Source: Oerskovia sp042887685 (GTDB taxonomy: Bacteria > Actinomycetota > Actinomycetes > Actinomycetales > Cellulomonadaceae). Taken from it: DNA of 64,000 nt. The notes under the pieces were generated by a model. The model did not search any database, was not told the DNA's origin, and was given only the letters and a program-made list of their open reading frames with translations. Below, one piece after another: positions 54,125 to 63,700 of this stretch (position 1 is the stretch's first letter; the number at the start of each line of letters is the position of its first letter). The position numbers were made by a program, and so were the translations under genes. The stretch lies in NCBI RefSeq assembly GCF_042887685.1, contig NZ_JBHVOS010000002.1:62001-126000 (forward strand), given 5' to 3'.

Positions 54125-55045
54125 ATGTCTCCCGCACGTCACCACCAGGCTCGTCGTCGCACAGCGATCGTCGCGTCCTCGCTCGCCCTCGGGCTCGGCC
54201 TCTCGGCCTGCGCCTCGGGCACCGACGCCGGCTCCGGAGGCGGGGCCGACAAGGACATCACGATCGCGATCCACTCGGGCTGGGACGAGGGCATCGCGGT
54301 GTCGCACCTGTTCAAGGCCATCCTCGAGGACGAGGGCTACACGGTCCGCACCGAGACCGCCGACCCGGGCGTCGTCTACACGGGCATGGCCGGGGGCGAC
54401 TTCGACGTCAACTTCGACATGTGGCTGCCCCTCACGCACGCCGACTACAAGAAGCAGTACGGCGACGACCTCGAGGACCTCGGCTACTGGTACGACGACG
54501 CCAAGCTGACCATCGCGGTCAACGAGGACGCGCCGATCGACAGCATCGACGAGCTCGCCGCGAACGCCGACCTGTTCGGCAACCGCATCGTCGGCATCGA
54601 GTCCGGCGCGGGCCTGACCCGCATCACGCAGGACGAGGCCATCCCGACCTACGGCCTGGACGACATGGACTTCGTCATCTCCTCGACCCCGGCCATGCTC
54701 GCCGAGCTCAAGGGCGCGACCGACGCCGGCGAGAACGTCGCCGTCACGCTGTGGCGCCCGCACTGGGCCTACGACGCGTTCCCCGTCAAGGACCTTGAGG
54801 ACACCGAGGGCGCCATGGGCGAGGCCGAGAAGATCCACTCGGTCGCACGCACCGGCTTCACCGAGGACCACCCCGACGTCGCGTCGTGGATCTCCGCGCT
54901 CACGCTGAGCGACGAGCAGCTCTTCTCCCTCGAGAACATCATGTTCAACGAGAACGAGGGCTCCGACAACGACGCCTCGGTGCGTGAGTGGCTCGAGGCC
55001 AACCCGACGTTCGTCGACGACCTCAAGGCCGCCGCGGAGGCCTGA
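54125..55045 (+). CDS. proX: Glycine betaine/proline ABC transporter, substrate-binding lipoprotein
   Basis: A 306-residue lipoprotein with lipobox LSAC (residues 26-29). The mature part is an OpuAC-type binding protein: ITIAIHSGWDEGIAVSHLFK, DVNFDMWLPLTHADY and VAVTLWRPHWAYDAFPVKD supply the Trp residues that form the aromatic cage for quaternary amines. ATG at 54125 has GAAGGAAGGA upstream, a strong site. It is the last gene of proVWX and is followed by a very long terminator stem. Confidence 0.95.
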   Translation: MSPARHHQARRRTAIVASSLALGLGLSACASGTDAGSGGGADKDITIAIHSGWDEGIAVSHLFKAILEDEGYTVRTETADPGVVYTGMAGGDFDVNFDMWLPLTHADYKKQYGDDLEDLGYWYDDAKLTIAVNEDAPIDSIDELAANADLFGNRIVGIESGAGLTRITQDEAIPTYGLDDMDFVISSTPAMLAELKGATDAGENVAVTLWRPHWAYDAFPVKDLEDTEGAMGEAEKIHSVARTGFTEDHPDVASWISALTLSDEQLFSLENIMFNENEGSDNDASVREWLEANPTFVDDLKAAAEA

Positions 55046-55053
55046 GGCTCGTC

Positions 55054-55111
55054 GGACGGAACGCCGCAGGCCGGCACCCCCGTGGGGGTGCCGGCCTGCG
55101 GCGTTCCGTCC
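55054..55111. terminator. 28-base-pair terminator after proX
   Basis: A perfect 28-base stem (55054-55081 with 55084-55111) closes on two bases, so the real loop opens to four or more. It lies between convergent genes and can stop both. Confidence 0.92.
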
Positions 55112-55176
55112 CGACGGCGGCGGGAGGGTTCACCCGGGACGTCCGCTGCGCCGTCGGGCGGCCAGGCAGGAACGCC

Positions 55177-56118
55177 TTAGTCGTGGGTCCGATCTTCCGG
55201 GGCCACGGGGGCCCGGCGCAGGTCCGGCTCGAGGTAGATCGAACCCGCGATGGGGACGGCAGCACGGACCCGTTCCTCCGCGGCGTCGATGGCGCGGGCG
55301 ATCGACGCCCCGTCGGCGGTCGCGGTGACCTCGATCTTGGCGGCGACGAGCAGCTCCTCGGGTCCGAGGTGGAGCGTCTTGAGGTGGATGACGGACGCGA
55401 CGCCCTCGCCCACGAGGGCCGCGCGGATCGCGGCGACGTCGGCGCTCGTCGCGGACTCGCCGAGCAGCAGCGAGCTGGTCTCCAGGGCCAGGACGATCGC
55501 GATGAGGACCAGCAGGATGCCGATGCACGCGGTCCCTGCCGCGTCCCACCGCCCGTCCCCCGTGACCAGGGTCAACCCCACGCCTCCGAGGGCGAGGACC
55601 AGGCCGATCAGCGCGCCGAAGTCCTCGAGCAGCACCACGGGAAGCTCGGGTGCCTTGGCGTTGCGGACGAACGACGGCCACGACTGCTCGCCGCGCACGG
55701 TGTTCGACTCGCGGATCGCGGTGCGGAAAGAGAACCCTTCCATGCCGATCGCGACGAGCAGCACCGCGATGGGGACCCACTGCCATTCGGTGATGGGGTG
55801 CGGGTCCTGCCACTTGTGCCACGCCTCGTAGAGGGCGAAGAGGCCACCGACCGTGAACAACACGATCGAGACGATGAACGCGTAGACGTAGCGTTCGCGG
55901 CCGTACCCGAACGGGTGCTCCTCGTCGGCCGCCCGGCGCGACCGCCGCCCGCCGAGGAGCAGCAGCGCCTGGTTGCCGGAGTCGGCGAGCGAGTGCACTC
56001 CTTCGGCGAGCATCGACGAGGCCCCGGTCAGCCCCCACGCGACGAACTTGGTGACGGCGATGCCCATGTTCGCGAGCAGTGCCGCGACGACCGCCTTGGT
56101 GCCGCCCTGAGCTGACAT
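55177..56118 (-). CDS. Cation diffusion facilitator family transporter
   Basis: A 313-residue membrane protein exporting divalent metals such as zinc. Helix 2 carries the metal site SMLAEGVHSLADSGNQALLL (H-x3-D), and helix 5 reads DFGALIGLVLALGGVGLTLV. The cytosolic C-terminal domain reads VIHLKTLHLGPEELLVAAKI. HPFGYGRERYVYAFIVS after helix 2 is the usual signature. ATG at 56118 has AAGGAGA eight bases upstream. It is convergent with proX. The metal cannot be named from sequence alone. Confidence 0.93.
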   Translation of the reverse strand: MSAQGGTKAVVAALLANMGIAVTKFVAWGLTGASSMLAEGVHSLADSGNQALLLLGGRRSRRAADEEHPFGYGRERYVYAFIVSIVLFTVGGLFALYEAWHKWQDPHPITEWQWVPIAVLLVAIGMEGFSFRTAIRESNTVRGEQSWPSFVRNAKAPELPVVLLEDFGALIGLVLALGGVGLTLVTGDGRWDAAGTACIGILLVLIAIVLALETSSLLLGESATSADVAAIRAALVGEGVASVIHLKTLHLGPEELLVAAKIEVTATADGASIARAIDAAEERVRAAVPIAGSIYLEPDLRRAPVAPEDRTHD

Positions 56119-56226
56119 GTCGTGGCTCTCCTTCGACTCGGACGACGCGGGTCCGGCCCGTGGCGCGTGCTCGGTCCAGCATCGCACCGTGGGCTCCCCG
56201 GCGGGACGCGAAGCGTGGGACACGCC

Positions 56227-56261
56227 GCGAGCCCGGCACCCGTCAGGGGTGCCGGGCTCGC
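56227..56261 (-). terminator. Terminator downstream of the Trm112-like gene
   Basis: A perfect 15-base stem (56227-56241 with 56247-56261) and a five-base loop, 30 bases after the stop of the minus-strand Trm112-like gene. Confidence 0.8.
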
Positions 56262-56291
56262 GCCCGTCGTCCTCGAAGGACGTCGCGGGTC

Positions 56292-56510
56292 CTAGAGGGC
56301 CCGTGCGTCCCCTTCGAGCAGCACGGGGATCCCGTCGCGGACAGGGTAGGCGAGCGGGTGCTCCGGGTCCGTCGAGCGCAGCTCGGGGCTGCCGTCGGGG
56401 GCCGTGCCGTCCACGAGCGTGGCTCCGGTCGCGGGGCACCTCAGCGCCTCGCGGACCCACGGGTCGAGGGTGACCGTGCCGGGGGTGCCGGGCGTCGTGT
56501 CGTTGCTCAT
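56292..56510 (-). CDS. Trm112-like (UPF0434) small protein
   Basis: A 72-residue protein with the Trm112 pattern LDPWVREALRCPATGATLVD and LAYPVRDGIPVLLEGDARAL. Only one Cys of the usual zinc pair is left. Family members act as partners of methyltransferases or are of unknown role. It begins ten bases after the manB stop and is probably co-transcribed with it, as in other actinobacteria. Confidence 0.88.
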   Translation of the reverse strand: MSNDTTPGTPGTVTLDPWVREALRCPATGATLVDGTAPDGSPELRSTDPEHPLAYPVRDGIPVLLEGDARAL

Positions 56511-56520
56511 GTGCTCGGTC

Positions 56521-58002
56521 TCAGCTCTCGTCGTCGGTGGTGGGGTGCTCGGTGGCGCGCACGAGGGACAGGACGTCGTCTCGCACCTTCTCCATGATGT
56601 CCTCGTCGGCGGCCTCGACGTTGAGCCGCAGCAGCGGCTCGGTGTTCGACGCACGCAGGTTGAACCACCACTGCGGGCGGGAGTCCCAGTGGGAGACGGT
56701 GAGGCCGTCGAGCTCGTCGACCACGACCGGTCCCGCCCCTTCCTCGGTCACGTACGCCTGGACGACGCGAGCCCGCGCGGCGGGCACGTCCTCGACCTGG
56801 GAGTTGATCTCGCCGCTCGCGGTGTACGGCTCGTAGACCTCGCCGAGCGCGGACAGCGGGTGCTCCTGCCCGCCCAGGGCCGCGAGCACGTGCATGGCCG
56901 CGAGCATGCCCGTGTCCGCGAAGAAGAAGTCGCGGAAGTAGTAGTGGGCGCTGTGCTCGCCGCCGAACACGGCGTCGTTGTCGGCCATCTGCGCCTTGAT
57001 GAACGAGTGGCCCACGCGCGTGCGGACGACCTTCGCCCCGGCCGCGGTCATGAAGTCCGGGACGGCACGCGAGGTGATGAGGTTGTGGATGATCGTCGGG
57101 ACCCGGCCGGCGGCCTTCTCGCGCTCGACCTCACGCAGCCCCACGAGGGCGGTGATCGCGGACGGGGACACCGGGTCGCCGTGCTCGTCGATCACGAAGC
57201 AGCGGTCGGCGTCGCCGTCGAACGCCAGGCCGAGGTCGGCGTCGTGCTCGACGACCGCGGCCTGCAGGTCCAGCAGGTTCTTGGGGTCGAGCGGGTTCGC
57301 CTCGTGGTTCGGGAACGTCCCGTCGAGCTCGAAGTACAGGGGCACGACGTCGAGCGGCAACGCCTCGAGCCCTGCCACGGTCCCCAGGACGGCAGGCGCC
57401 GTGAGGCCGCCCATGCCGTTGCCCGCGTCGATCACGACCTTGAGCGGGCGGATGCCCCGCAGGTCGACGAGCGAGCGCAGGAACGACGCGTAGTCCGCGA
57501 GCATGTCGCGGTCGGTGATCTCGCCACGGTCCTCGGCGGGGGCCGGCAGGTCGCCGTCGAGGTACTCCTGGGCGAGCTCGCGCACCGCGACCAGGCCCGA
57601 GTCCTGCCCCACGGGACGGGCGCCTGCACGGCACAGCTTGATGCCGTTGTAGACAGCCGGGTTGTGCGACGCGGTGAACATGGCACCCGGGACGTCCAGC
57701 GCTCCCGACGCGTAGTAGAGACCGTCGGTCGAGCACAGCCCGATCCGGATCACGTCCACCCCGGCGTCGGCGAGGCCCTGCGCGAACGCGTCGACGAGCC
57801 CGGGTCCGCTGTCACGCATGTCCCGCCCGACGGCGACGCTCGGGCGGGCGGGCGTCTCCCCCCCTGCGGTGGTCGCCTCGGGCAGGACCACGACGCGTGC
57901 GAAGGCCGCGCCGATCGCACGGGCAACCTGCGGGTTGAACTGGTCCGGGACGGTGCCACGGACGTCGTAGGCCTTGATGAGCTGGGTCAGGTCGATGGGC
58001 AC
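56521..58002 (-). CDS. manB: Phosphomannomutase/phosphoglucomutase
   Basis: A 493-residue alpha-D-phosphohexomutase making mannose-1-phosphate for GDP-mannose and wall glycans. Motifs are the start IKAYDVRGTVPDQFNPQVAR, the phosphoserine loop TASHNP (about residues 108-113), the metal loop DGDADR (about 262), the sugar loop GEHSAHYYFRD (about 345) and the phosphate loop RASNTEPLLRLNVEA. GTG at 58002 is supported by TAGGCT exactly six bases upstream. It is followed by the Trm112-like gene. Confidence 0.96.
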   Translation of the reverse strand: MPIDLTQLIKAYDVRGTVPDQFNPQVARAIGAAFARVVVLPEATTAGGETPARPSVAVGRDMRDSGPGLVDAFAQGLADAGVDVIRIGLCSTDGLYYASGALDVPGAMFTASHNPAVYNGIKLCRAGARPVGQDSGLVAVRELAQEYLDGDLPAPAEDRGEITDRDMLADYASFLRSLVDLRGIRPLKVVIDAGNGMGGLTAPAVLGTVAGLEALPLDVVPLYFELDGTFPNHEANPLDPKNLLDLQAAVVEHDADLGLAFDGDADRCFVIDEHGDPVSPSAITALVGLREVEREKAAGRVPTIIHNLITSRAVPDFMTAAGAKVVRTRVGHSFIKAQMADNDAVFGGEHSAHYYFRDFFFADTGMLAAMHVLAALGGQEHPLSALGEVYEPYTASGEINSQVEDVPAARARVVQAYVTEEGAGPVVVDELDGLTVSHWDSRPQWWFNLRASNTEPLLRLNVEAADEDIMEKVRDDVLSLVRATEHPTTDDES

Positions 58003-58008
58003 CCGATC

Positions 58009-58014
58009 AGCCTA
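58009..58014 (-). promoter_or_regulatory. -10 box TAGGCT for manB
   Basis: Minus-strand TAGGCT, six bases, then the manB GTG; leaderless. Confidence 0.6.
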
Positions 58015-58037
58015 GCCGGGACCGTCGGGTCGTGGGT

Positions 58038-58391
58038 TCAGTCGCCCTCGGCGCGCAGGACGCGCAGGTGACCTCGTCGCCCGACCTCGGTGACGTCGTC
58101 GGGCTCGGGGCCCGGGCGCGGGCGCCCCGCCTCTCGGACGGCCTCCGCGAGCGCCGAGAGGTCGTCGGCGCTGGGGCCGGTCTCGACGAAGTGCTGCGCG
58201 AGGCGCACGACCTCCCACCCGCGGGGCGCGGTGAGGCGCTCGGCGTGCTCGGCGCAGAGGTCGTAGCTGTGCGGCTCGGCCAGGTGGGCCAGGGGCCCGA
58301 GCACGGCGGTCGAGTCCGCGTAGACGTAGGTGAGGGTCGCCACCGACGCACGGGTGCATGCGGTGCGCGAGCACTGTCTGACGGATCTCAC
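58038..58391 (-). CDS. DUF3499 family protein
   Basis: A 117-residue actinobacterial protein with a Cys/His set that suggests a zinc site: CSRTAC near the N terminus and YDLCAEHAERL in the middle. RGWEVVRLAQ is the other conserved stretch. Its neighbourhood (manB, zincin-like gene) is conserved in the phylum. The start GTG at 58391 has TAGTGT six bases upstream. Function is unknown. Confidence 0.92.
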   Translation of the reverse strand: MRSVRQCSRTACTRASVATLTYVYADSTAVLGPLAHLAEPHSYDLCAEHAERLTAPRGWEVVRLAQHFVETGPSADDLSALAEAVREAGRPRPGPEPDDVTEVGRRGHLRVLRAEGD

Positions 58392-58397
58392 GGGCTG

Positions 58398-58403
58398 ACA
58401 CTA
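58398..58403 (-). promoter_or_regulatory. -10 box TAGTGT for the DUF3499 gene
   Basis: Minus-strand TAGTGT, six bases, then GTG at 58391; leaderless. Confidence 0.6.
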
Positions 58404-58511
58404 CGCCTTGGGCGATGGTCGCGGTGCCATACACGCCGTACGCCCGTCCCGCACGTCGTGGCCGACTCGTGGTCGGGGCGGGCTCCCGGCGGTTCGTCTA
58501 GGCTCGGGGAC

Positions 58512-59063
58512 GTGCCCGGTCACTCGTCCTCCCCCGCCCCGCACGGTTCGCGCCGTCGCCCCGAGAAGGCCTCGCCCGACGCCCCGGCGCCGCTCGTCGC
58601 CTCGCTGCAGATCCCCCCGCGCGGGCCGGACCTCAACGACGTCGGGCCGCACCCGCGCCGCCGGGACCGCCGCGGACGCGGCATCCGCGGGCCGTTGCTG
58701 CCGCCGTCGGCGCCCGCGAACCGCACGCGCGGCGAGAAGTTCGACGAGCACGTCATCGCGACCATCGGCCTGCTCGAGCGCGGCTGGTCCCGCCAGCTCC
58801 ACGGGACCGAGTTCGCGGTCGAGGACGTCCCGCCCTCGGACCCCGCCCCCTGGGAGGACGCGGGCGTCCCGCTCGGGCGCTACTTCCCGGCCGACGCCGG
58901 ACAGCCGGCCCGCATCGTCGTCTACCGTCGCCCCGTCGAGTCTCGGGCGTTCGACGACGACGACCTGGCCGACCTGGTGCGCGACGTCGTCGTCGAGCAG
59001 GTCGCGCACATGCTCGCCCGCACGCCCGAGGAGATCGACCCCCGCTACCAGGGCGGCCACTGA
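58512..59063 (+). CDS. Zincin-fold (DUF1025-type metallopeptidase family) protein lacking HExxH
   Basis: A 183-residue protein. After 70 Pro/Arg-rich residues the family domain appears: GEKFDEHVIATIGLLERGWS, RIVVYRRPVESRAFDDDDLA and LVRDVVVEQVAHMLARTPEE. In active members the last helix carries HExxH; here the site reads VEQVAHM, so the first His is missing and peptidase activity is unlikely. TAGGCT at 58499 is seven bases before GTG 58512. It is divergent from the DUF3499 gene and its stop lies one base from the stop of the convergent DUF5719 gene. Confidence 0.85.
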   Translation: MPGHSSSPAPHGSRRRPEKASPDAPAPLVASLQIPPRGPDLNDVGPHPRRRDRRGRGIRGPLLPPSAPANRTRGEKFDEHVIATIGLLERGWSRQLHGTEFAVEDVPPSDPAPWEDAGVPLGRYFPADAGQPARIVVYRRPVESRAFDDDDLADLVRDVVVEQVAHMLARTPEEIDPRYQGGH

Positions 59064-59064
59064 C

Positions 59065-60777
59065 TCAGTCGGGCAGCCCCGCGGTCCGCGTGGCCCGGAC
59101 GGCCACGCTCCCCTGGCTCTCGGCCGGAGGAACAGGCAGGAGCACGGACACCAGGGTTCCCGGCGACCCCTCGGGCGCGCCGGTGAGCGGGGCTCCCGCG
59201 GTCGCGAGGACCGACCAGACGGGCTCGGCCCCCGACCCGTCCTCGCTCGCGTCGAGGGTCAGGACGGCAGGTTCGGTCCCCGCGCCCAGCACCGCGGCGT
59301 CGAACGTCGCGGTCGAGCCCGCGGGAACGTCGAGGTCCTTCTCGCCGAGCAGGGCGCCGTCCGGCCCGTAGGCACGCAACGTGCCACGGAACGCACCCGT
59401 CGGGGCCGAGTCCTCCGCACGCTCCGGAGGCACCGCCCCCAGGCGCACCACGCTCGACGTGCCGGGCACCAGCGTGACGGTGCCGCGGTCGTGCGTCCCA
59501 CGTGCTGCTGCGGGCGTCTTGTCGTCTGCCGGCTTCTCGTCGTCTGCCGGCGGGAGGACGGCGGTCGATGCGGTCCACGCGCGGTCGACCTGCGCCATAC
59601 CCGTCGGCGAGTCCTCGACGGCATCGCCTGCCCGGGCCTCGGACGCTCCGACCACGACGGGCACGGTGGCGTCCACGACGACCGTGTACGACCCGGCGGG
59701 CAGCCCCCCGAGCGACTGGTCCGTCACGACCCCCGGGGACAGCTCGACCTGCTCGCCTCCCCGCACCCGGACACGGCCGTCCGCTCCGTAGACCGTCAGG
59801 GTCGCGGTGCCCGCCTCGGCACCCGGCGCGAGAAGCCTGATCTGCGGTGCGAGCGCGTCGTCGACGGCCTCCCCCGAGCTCGTGAACCCGACGGCAGTGC
59901 TGCCGGACGGCGCCGCCCCGGGGACGACGTAGTCGACCCCGAGCGGCACGAGTCCGGCCAGCGTGCTGTGCTGCAGGTAGGCCGCGACCGTCCCTCCGGT
60001 CGACTCGACCCGGACCGCGAGCCGCCGCTGCTCGGGCGCGGCGGCCTCGACCAGCGTCACGACCTCGCCCCCGGGAGGGACGAGGTACTGGCCACCGCCG
60101 CTCAGGACGACCGGGCCCCCAGGTCCCCACACGCTGATCCGGACCGTCGCGGGGGTCCGACCGGGATTCTGGAGCACGAGCTGCGCGCTGCTCCCGACCT
60201 CGGTGCTCCCCCCGACGAGCCAGTGGTCGATGTCGGGGGTGGCGCAGCTCGCGGCGGCCAGCCCGCGCAGGTCACCCGCGGACGTGGTCGACCCGACGGC
60301 GGCCGCGACACGCGTGTCGACCGGCATCCCGGCACCGACCCGCAGCACCTGTCCCTCGCTCACGTCCGCGAGCGAGACCACCGTGGCCCCGGCGTCGTCC
60401 TGCTCGAGCGGCGCCGCGTCGAGCGCCTCCAGCCCGGTCAGCGTCACGGGCGTCTCGCCGGGAGCCCCCGTCGTGGAGCCCGCACCGACCACACCGGCGC
60501 GCAGCACGGTCGCGGTCTCGACGGGTGCGGCTCCGAACTGGGCGTCACCCACCTGTGCCGAGTCCGCCAGGCGGACGGGCGCCGGGCACACGAGCGTGCG
60601 CTCGGGCGTCGACGCCTCGATCTGCTCGACGTCCGGCACCGCACCGGCGACCGCCCCGAAGCCCGCCGGAAGACCGACGGCGGCCACGGCACCCGTGAGG
60701 GCGACGGCCACCAGACCGGTGCCGATCGTCGCCACACGGCGCAGCACAGGGTGCGGCCTGGAGGTTCTGGTGGTCAC
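59065..60777 (-). CDS. DUF5719 family secreted or membrane-anchored protein
   Basis: A 570-residue protein with a basic start and one hydrophobic helix (TIGTGLVAVALTGAVAAVGL, about residues 17-36). A long extracytoplasmic beta-rich region follows, with many Val/Thr/Gly strands such as AQLVLQNPGRTPATVRISVW and GGTVAAYLQHSTLAGLVPLG. The pattern matches DUF5719, whose gene is coupled to a membrane glycosyltransferase gene in actinobacteria. GTG at 60777 starts five bases after that gene's stop. It probably works at the cell envelope with the glycosyltransferase; no enzyme motif is seen. Confidence 0.85.
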   Translation of the reverse strand: MTTRTSRPHPVLRRVATIGTGLVAVALTGAVAAVGLPAGFGAVAGAVPDVEQIEASTPERTLVCPAPVRLADSAQVGDAQFGAAPVETATVLRAGVVGAGSTTGAPGETPVTLTGLEALDAAPLEQDDAGATVVSLADVSEGQVLRVGAGMPVDTRVAAAVGSTTSAGDLRGLAAASCATPDIDHWLVGGSTEVGSSAQLVLQNPGRTPATVRISVWGPGGPVVLSGGGQYLVPPGGEVVTLVEAAAPEQRRLAVRVESTGGTVAAYLQHSTLAGLVPLGVDYVVPGAAPSGSTAVGFTSSGEAVDDALAPQIRLLAPGAEAGTATLTVYGADGRVRVRGGEQVELSPGVVTDQSLGGLPAGSYTVVVDATVPVVVGASEARAGDAVEDSPTGMAQVDRAWTASTAVLPPADDEKPADDKTPAAARGTHDRGTVTLVPGTSSVVRLGAVPPERAEDSAPTGAFRGTLRAYGPDGALLGEKDLDVPAGSTATFDAAVLGAGTEPAVLTLDASEDGSGAEPVWSVLATAGAPLTGAPEGSPGTLVSVLLPVPPAESQGSVAVRATRTAGLPD

Positions 60778-60782
60778 GACAA

Positions 60783-63700
60783 CTACCTCGTTCCGGTCCG
60801 ACGGCGTCCCACCGGCACGGCAAGGAGCACGAAGATCAACAGGGTCAGGCCCGCCACGGCGAGCCAGGGCAGCCGGTGCTCGGAGACGAAGCCGATCGAC
60901 AGCGCGCCCCCCTCGGGGCCGAGGACGAAGGCCTGACGACCGTCGACCTCCGCACGCTCGAGGACGCGACCGTCGAGCGTCGCGGTCCAACCGGGATCGG
61001 CGGTCTCGGCGAGCACGATCGCACGCTCGGCACCGCCCGCCTCGACGCGAGTCGTGACGGACCGGTCGTCGGCGGGGAGGAGCGCGTCGACCACGAAGGG
61101 TTCGTCGGCAGCCTCCTGGTCCGCGGTCGGCAGGCTCTCGACCACACGCGCCCACGCCGGGGCGTCGGTCTCCAGCGGCCCGGGGGCGACCCGCCACAGC
61201 ACCGACGACTGCCCCTCGGTCACACGCTCGAGGCCCGGGACCATGTCGAGACGCGCCACGAGCTCGGCACGCTCACGCTCCGCGCCCGCGTCCTCGGTCG
61301 TCGAGGTCGGCAGCACGACGGCGCCGACGCCCAGGTCGCCGAGCTCGCGCGCCGCACCGGCGGCACTCCCCGTGGCCATGCCCGCCACGACCGTCGGCAG
61401 GTTTCCCTGCGCGAACGACGGGTCGGTCATGGCCCGCGCCTGCACCACGCTGGACGCGTCGATCATCTGCGGCCCGTCACCGCGCAGGAGCTCGTACTCG
61501 AGGACCCCGCCGGGAGCGAGCTCGAGCGACAGGACGCGCACCTCGCGCTCGGAGTCCTGCATCTGCTGGCCGACCTTCGGGACGACGGGTTCGGTCACGA
61601 CGGTCAGGTCCCCGACGGCCCCGTCACGGTCGGTAGCCGTCAGGGTCCACGACGTCACCGATGCGACGGGGACCAGGACCGCGACCAGCGCGAGCAGGCC
61701 GACCCCGCCGGCCCGCCACCCGGCGAGCGCGCGGTCGCCCCGGGGCCCGGACGGTCCGGTGCGCGTCGGGTCGGCAGGCGGCAGAGCGTCCACGGTGCTC
61801 GGCGAGGTCTCGCCGGGTGCCTCCTCGACCTCGCGAGGTGCTGGAGCGAGATCGTCGGGCCCCGTCGTCGCGCGCCGTGCGAACCGCAGCCCGGGAGCCC
61901 CGAGCAGCGCCGCCCCGAGCAGACCCAGCAGCACGACCGAGACCCCCGCACCCGGCCAGCCGTGGACGGGACCGTCACCCGACACGGCGACCTCGACCGC
62001 GCCGGTCAGCACCGCGGCGGCGAGCCCCAGCGCGGCGACGAACCAGGCGCAGGCCACGCCTGCCACGCGGGGTCCGACGAGGGCGACCACAGCGAGCACG
62101 GCAACCAGGGCGCCCGTGGCCAGGGGCGCGAAGCGGGCGACCTCGCCGAGCACCCCGCCGTCGAGACCGAACCACGGCGCCACCTCCACCGGCAGGCCGA
62201 GGAGCTGCTGCCACGCCGGCGCCGCTTCTGCACCGACCGGCACGCCGGGCCCGGTCGCCAGGAGGCGCCACCCTCCGTCCGTCCAGGTGGTGCCGATGCG
62301 ATACCAGAAGGGAGCAAGGAGCACGAGCGAGGGAAGCAGGACCAGGAGCAGGTACCGGCGGTGCTGCCGCGCCGCCACCGCGACCACGCCCAACGCCAGG
62401 ACGAAGACCGGGAGGAGGATCGGGGCCCCGCACACCGCGACGAGCAGGGCGAGCCCCGCGGCAGCCGCCGCGCCGACCGATCCCGGCCGCCGCCGCCGGA
62501 GCGCTCGCCGGCCCACCGTCTGCGCCCGTCCGCCCGTCGCCCCGAGGGCGGGGCTCAGCTCGTCGTACGCCTGGACCCCCAGAGCGCGCAGGATCCCCAG
62601 CGCGACCCACGGGAGTGCGGCGTGCGCGACGAGGGCACCGAGCCGCCCCTCGCCGAGCGCGAGCACGAAGGACGGAGCAGCCACCCACACGATCGCGGCC
62701 CAGGCCCGCAGCCACACCGAGCGAGTGACCCCGCCCGCTGCGAACCAGGCGCCCAGCCCCGCCACCACGAACGACAGCACCACCATGACGCCGACGGCCG
62801 GCTGCAGCGAGCCGCCGCCGAGCAGCGCCAGCGGGAGGAGGAAGGTCGTGAAGGGATCGGCAGGTGCGGGCGATCCCAGCCCGTCAGCCACCCAGCCACC
62901 GGTCGCCGCCTGCCAGATGGCCGCGAGGCTGCCGTCCGCCGGGAGGAGCTCGCCACCGACGAAGCGCCCACCGGCGGCGAGGTTCCCGAGGACCGAGCCG
63001 AAGACGACGGCGGTCAGCGCGAGGAGACCCAGCACCACGAGCCCGAGCATGGTGCGACGCCTGCGACCGATCGCACGGAGCTCGGCCCGCTCGAGATCGG
63101 TGGGAGCCGTCGAGACCCGGTGCTCCTCGGCGTTCGCCAGTCGGTGGTCCCTGCGCTCGCCGAGGACGTCACGCCAGGTGCCCTGGAGAGGGGCCAGCGC
63201 ACGACGGGGAAGGACGCTCGTGCGACGGACGGAGCGGCGGGAACGAGCGATCGCGGGGAGCCGGAAGACGGCCCAGAGCGGAGCGAGGAGCTCGTCCCGC
63301 GCCTGCGCCGGCCGCTTGATCGCGAGACGGTACATGGCCTGGAACGGCGCCCAGAGGATCATCGCGACGACGGCCGGTACGAGCATCGGCCAGGCGACGC
63401 TCACGAGCCGGTAGTGCAGGTGGCTGCGCCGCCGGGGCCCGTACGACGCCTCGACGTCCGGCACCCGAGGCTCGTCGTCGTCCTCGTGGCGCCCCTCGTC
63501 GCGCAGGTCGAGGAGCGACGCCTGCGCGTGCCGGACCACGGCACGTGGGACGACCACGACCCTGTGCCCGGCGAGGCGCGCACGACGGCAGAGGTCGAGC
63601 CCGTCGCCGAACACCCCGTACTCGGGGTCGGTCCCCCCCAGCGCCTGCCAGACCGAGGTACGCACGAGCGCCCCGGCGAGGCCCACGGCGAAGACGTCCT

